A model generated the notes under the pieces. It made no database searches. It had not been told where the DNA came from and saw only the letters and a program-made list of their open reading frames with translations. A program made the translations under genes and the position numbers. From positions 19,769,049 to 19,833,048 of the forward strand of contig NC_092365.1 in NCBI RefSeq assembly GCF_030848805.1: 64,000 nucleotides of DNA, in the 5' to 3' direction. Positions 62,501 to 64,000 of the stretch are shown here, one piece after another; the stretch's first letter is position 1, and the number at the start of each line of letters is the position of its first letter. Origin of the DNA: Temnothorax longispinosus (lineage: Eukaryota > Arthropoda > Insecta > Hymenoptera > Formicidae).

Positions 62501-64000
62501 TTACAAATTCAAGATATAACTAATTAATAAGCTTAATTTAATATAAATTATTACCGCTCGTAATATTATAATACAAATTATGACAATTTAGGACACTGAA
62601 TGTGAAACAATATTTCATAAAAAGAATAGGACATTTTATGACATTTAAATATTTTATCACCAAATTGTGACCCACTTTGCATAATAGGAAAGAGCGAAGT
62701 GGCACGATCGTGATATAACGTAAGTGCAGTAAAATCGATGATATCGTGCGTGACCCCGAAACCGATATCTTCTTACGCAACATCGATTACGGATAATGAT
62801 GAAACGACACGAGAAGAACTCGGCGAGAGTCACGGAATCGAATTGGAGAAGCATGGATGATGAAACGCAGGCCGATCTTGAATATTCATAATCGGTCGCG
62901 CGATTACTTCCGGAAATCCTGCTATACGAATAGCAATCGGCTGTTGCTTCTGCAGTAACGTCGCAGAATCGGAATCTAATCGCGTTAAAATCGCGCCTTC
63001 GGGGCGCGTCGAAGTCTCGGCGAACTCGAGGCGCATTCGAAGCGAATTCGAAGCGGTATTAATCGTGCAAGCGTGAAACTCGGGGAAAGAAACCTGGCAT
63101 CGCCTCCGTTCGGATTCGATTCCGATTCATTGCGTTCGCACGACTCATTGCCCCGCATTCAATCCTATAACTCTCACGGAAATTTCTTCAGTAATACTTC
63201 CTCTCGCAATTTTTTTTCTCTGGACGCGCTTATATGTTTGTGCGTTAATGCGTCATTAGATAACGGCATTAGATAGCATTCGATCGCGAAATCGGAAATC
63301 GACCGGCGGAAGAGGTCCGTTAACATCTTGTAAATGCGCTCCGAAATTGTATCGAGGTTTCCTTAATATTTTATGTAGATTCTATAATAATCAATCACTA
63401 GGGATGACGTCTCTTTCGCTCGTAACGGGATTTATCGGCCTTCCTGCCAGTCTCGCGGGTAAAACAAATAAAGAACAAATTCGTGAAGACGCACTATTTC
63501 GGGAAAACCGATCCGTTTTTAAATTTATCATCTATATAGATTTCTCGAGTCCCGGTCGCGTGATCGCTGGATCGAAACGGAGGCGCGGAAACGCTGTGTC
63601 ATCGCTTTGTCGAAGACTGTGAGAACAATCAGCAGCAATACGGAAAGAGAATCACGTGCCCCACCGGTCCGGTCGGCCTCAGACTCCGAGCGCGTCGGAA
63701 GGCCATCGGAACTTGCCGCCCATCGGTTACGGCCACTTAGAGGGGGCAAGCAAATCTAATTTTTGCCCATTTCCAGCACTTAGCCTTTCAGCTTTACGGC
63801 CTGGCGCGAGGAGCGCCCGCACCGGCAGGTCGGTCGGCGTCAAAGTAAACCACCGTGCGGCCTCGCAAGGTCACGACCCGGCAGGCAGGCCTTACTCGGA
63901 AAGTTTGTGCGGACTTGCGTGCGAATGCTATAGTTGGCGGAGATAATGCGATTCCCACTTGTACGCGCGCGTTCTTGCACGTTCATTGCCGGGACGAGGA

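Larger units (their letters stand above)
38480..64000. other. ~25.5 kb upstream of the DYRK2 last exon: intron or 5' flank, no gene supported
   Basis: I searched the minus strand by eye for DYRK catalytic-loop and N-lobe exons and found none. Open frames are short, unrecognised and concentrated in GC-rich sections (about 42.7-43.2, 44.8-45.8, 50.0-50.4, 52.1-52.6 and 58.0-60.8 kb), often on both strands at once. These sections could be alternative promoters or 5' UTR exons; for example AGAG-GTAGGT on the minus strand near 50305 is donor-like. Microsatellites and MITEs are listed separately. Poly-G and poly-C runs occur near 58970 and 62380. Confidence 0.5.

Noticed and set aside
38480..64000. 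Upstream DYRK2 exons with HCDLKPEN or the N-lobe
   Set aside because: Searched by eye on the minus strand without finding them; they are probably beyond 64000 or too short to see without alignment.
1..64000. CRISPR arrays, bacterial operons, rRNA or clear tRNA genes
   Set aside because: No regularly spaced direct repeats, no operon-like gene packing, and no recognised tRNA B-box/cloverleaf by eye. A covariance-model scan would be needed to exclude diverged tRNAs.

Overview
The window looks like nuclear DNA of an insect, most likely a hymenopteran such as an ant. This is an inference. Genes are split by short GT-AG introns, CpG is not depleted, GC-rich islands alternate with AT-rich stretches, and the closest family matches I recognise are insect-like. 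There are no operons, Shine-Dalgarno sites or rRNA genes, and I saw no tRNA by eye.

Left part (1-16 kb) is gene-dense. The last coding exon of an unrecognised plus-strand gene ends at 356. Facing it tail-to-tail is a complete glucose-6-phosphate 1-dehydrogenase gene on the minus strand, with seven coding exons (2346-7725) giving a 521-residue protein. A second first exon (12498-12516) has the same length and phase as the proximal one, so the gene probably has two promoters. Its long 5' introns carry several non-autonomous DNA transposons. A CpG-rich segment lies between the distal G6PD start and the divergent plus-strand gene MRPS37/CHCHD1 (two exons, 120 residues, twin CX9C). MRPS37 in turn converges on brambleberry (minus strand, seven exons, 380 residues), a KAR5-like nuclear-envelope fusion protein; the two stop codons are 188 bp apart.

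Middle (16-36.8 kb): no gene I can support. It holds GC-rich patches, AT-rich tracts, a ~235-bp tandem duplication, a TTAA-flanked piggyBac-like element, a TA-flanked MITE beside an 80-nt hairpin, and one unassigned 3'-exon-like open frame (20646-20960).

Right part (36.8-64 kb): the large last exon of a DYRK2-class protein kinase (minus strand, 36953-38479). It encodes the C-terminal half of the kinase domain and a long tail made of three tandem modules. Its upstream exons were not found, so the remaining ~25 kb is probably intron or 5' flank of this gene. That stretch contains microsatellites, a mariner-like MITE, a nested palindromic element with perfect 62-bp arms, and a CTAA-flanked piggyBac-like MITE.

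The genes do not form a pathway: they are housekeeping metabolism, mitochondrial translation, nuclear fusion and signalling. No previously undescribed multi-gene system was found. The most notable items are the duplicate G6PD first exons, the modular DYRK2 tail and the nested fold-back transposons.
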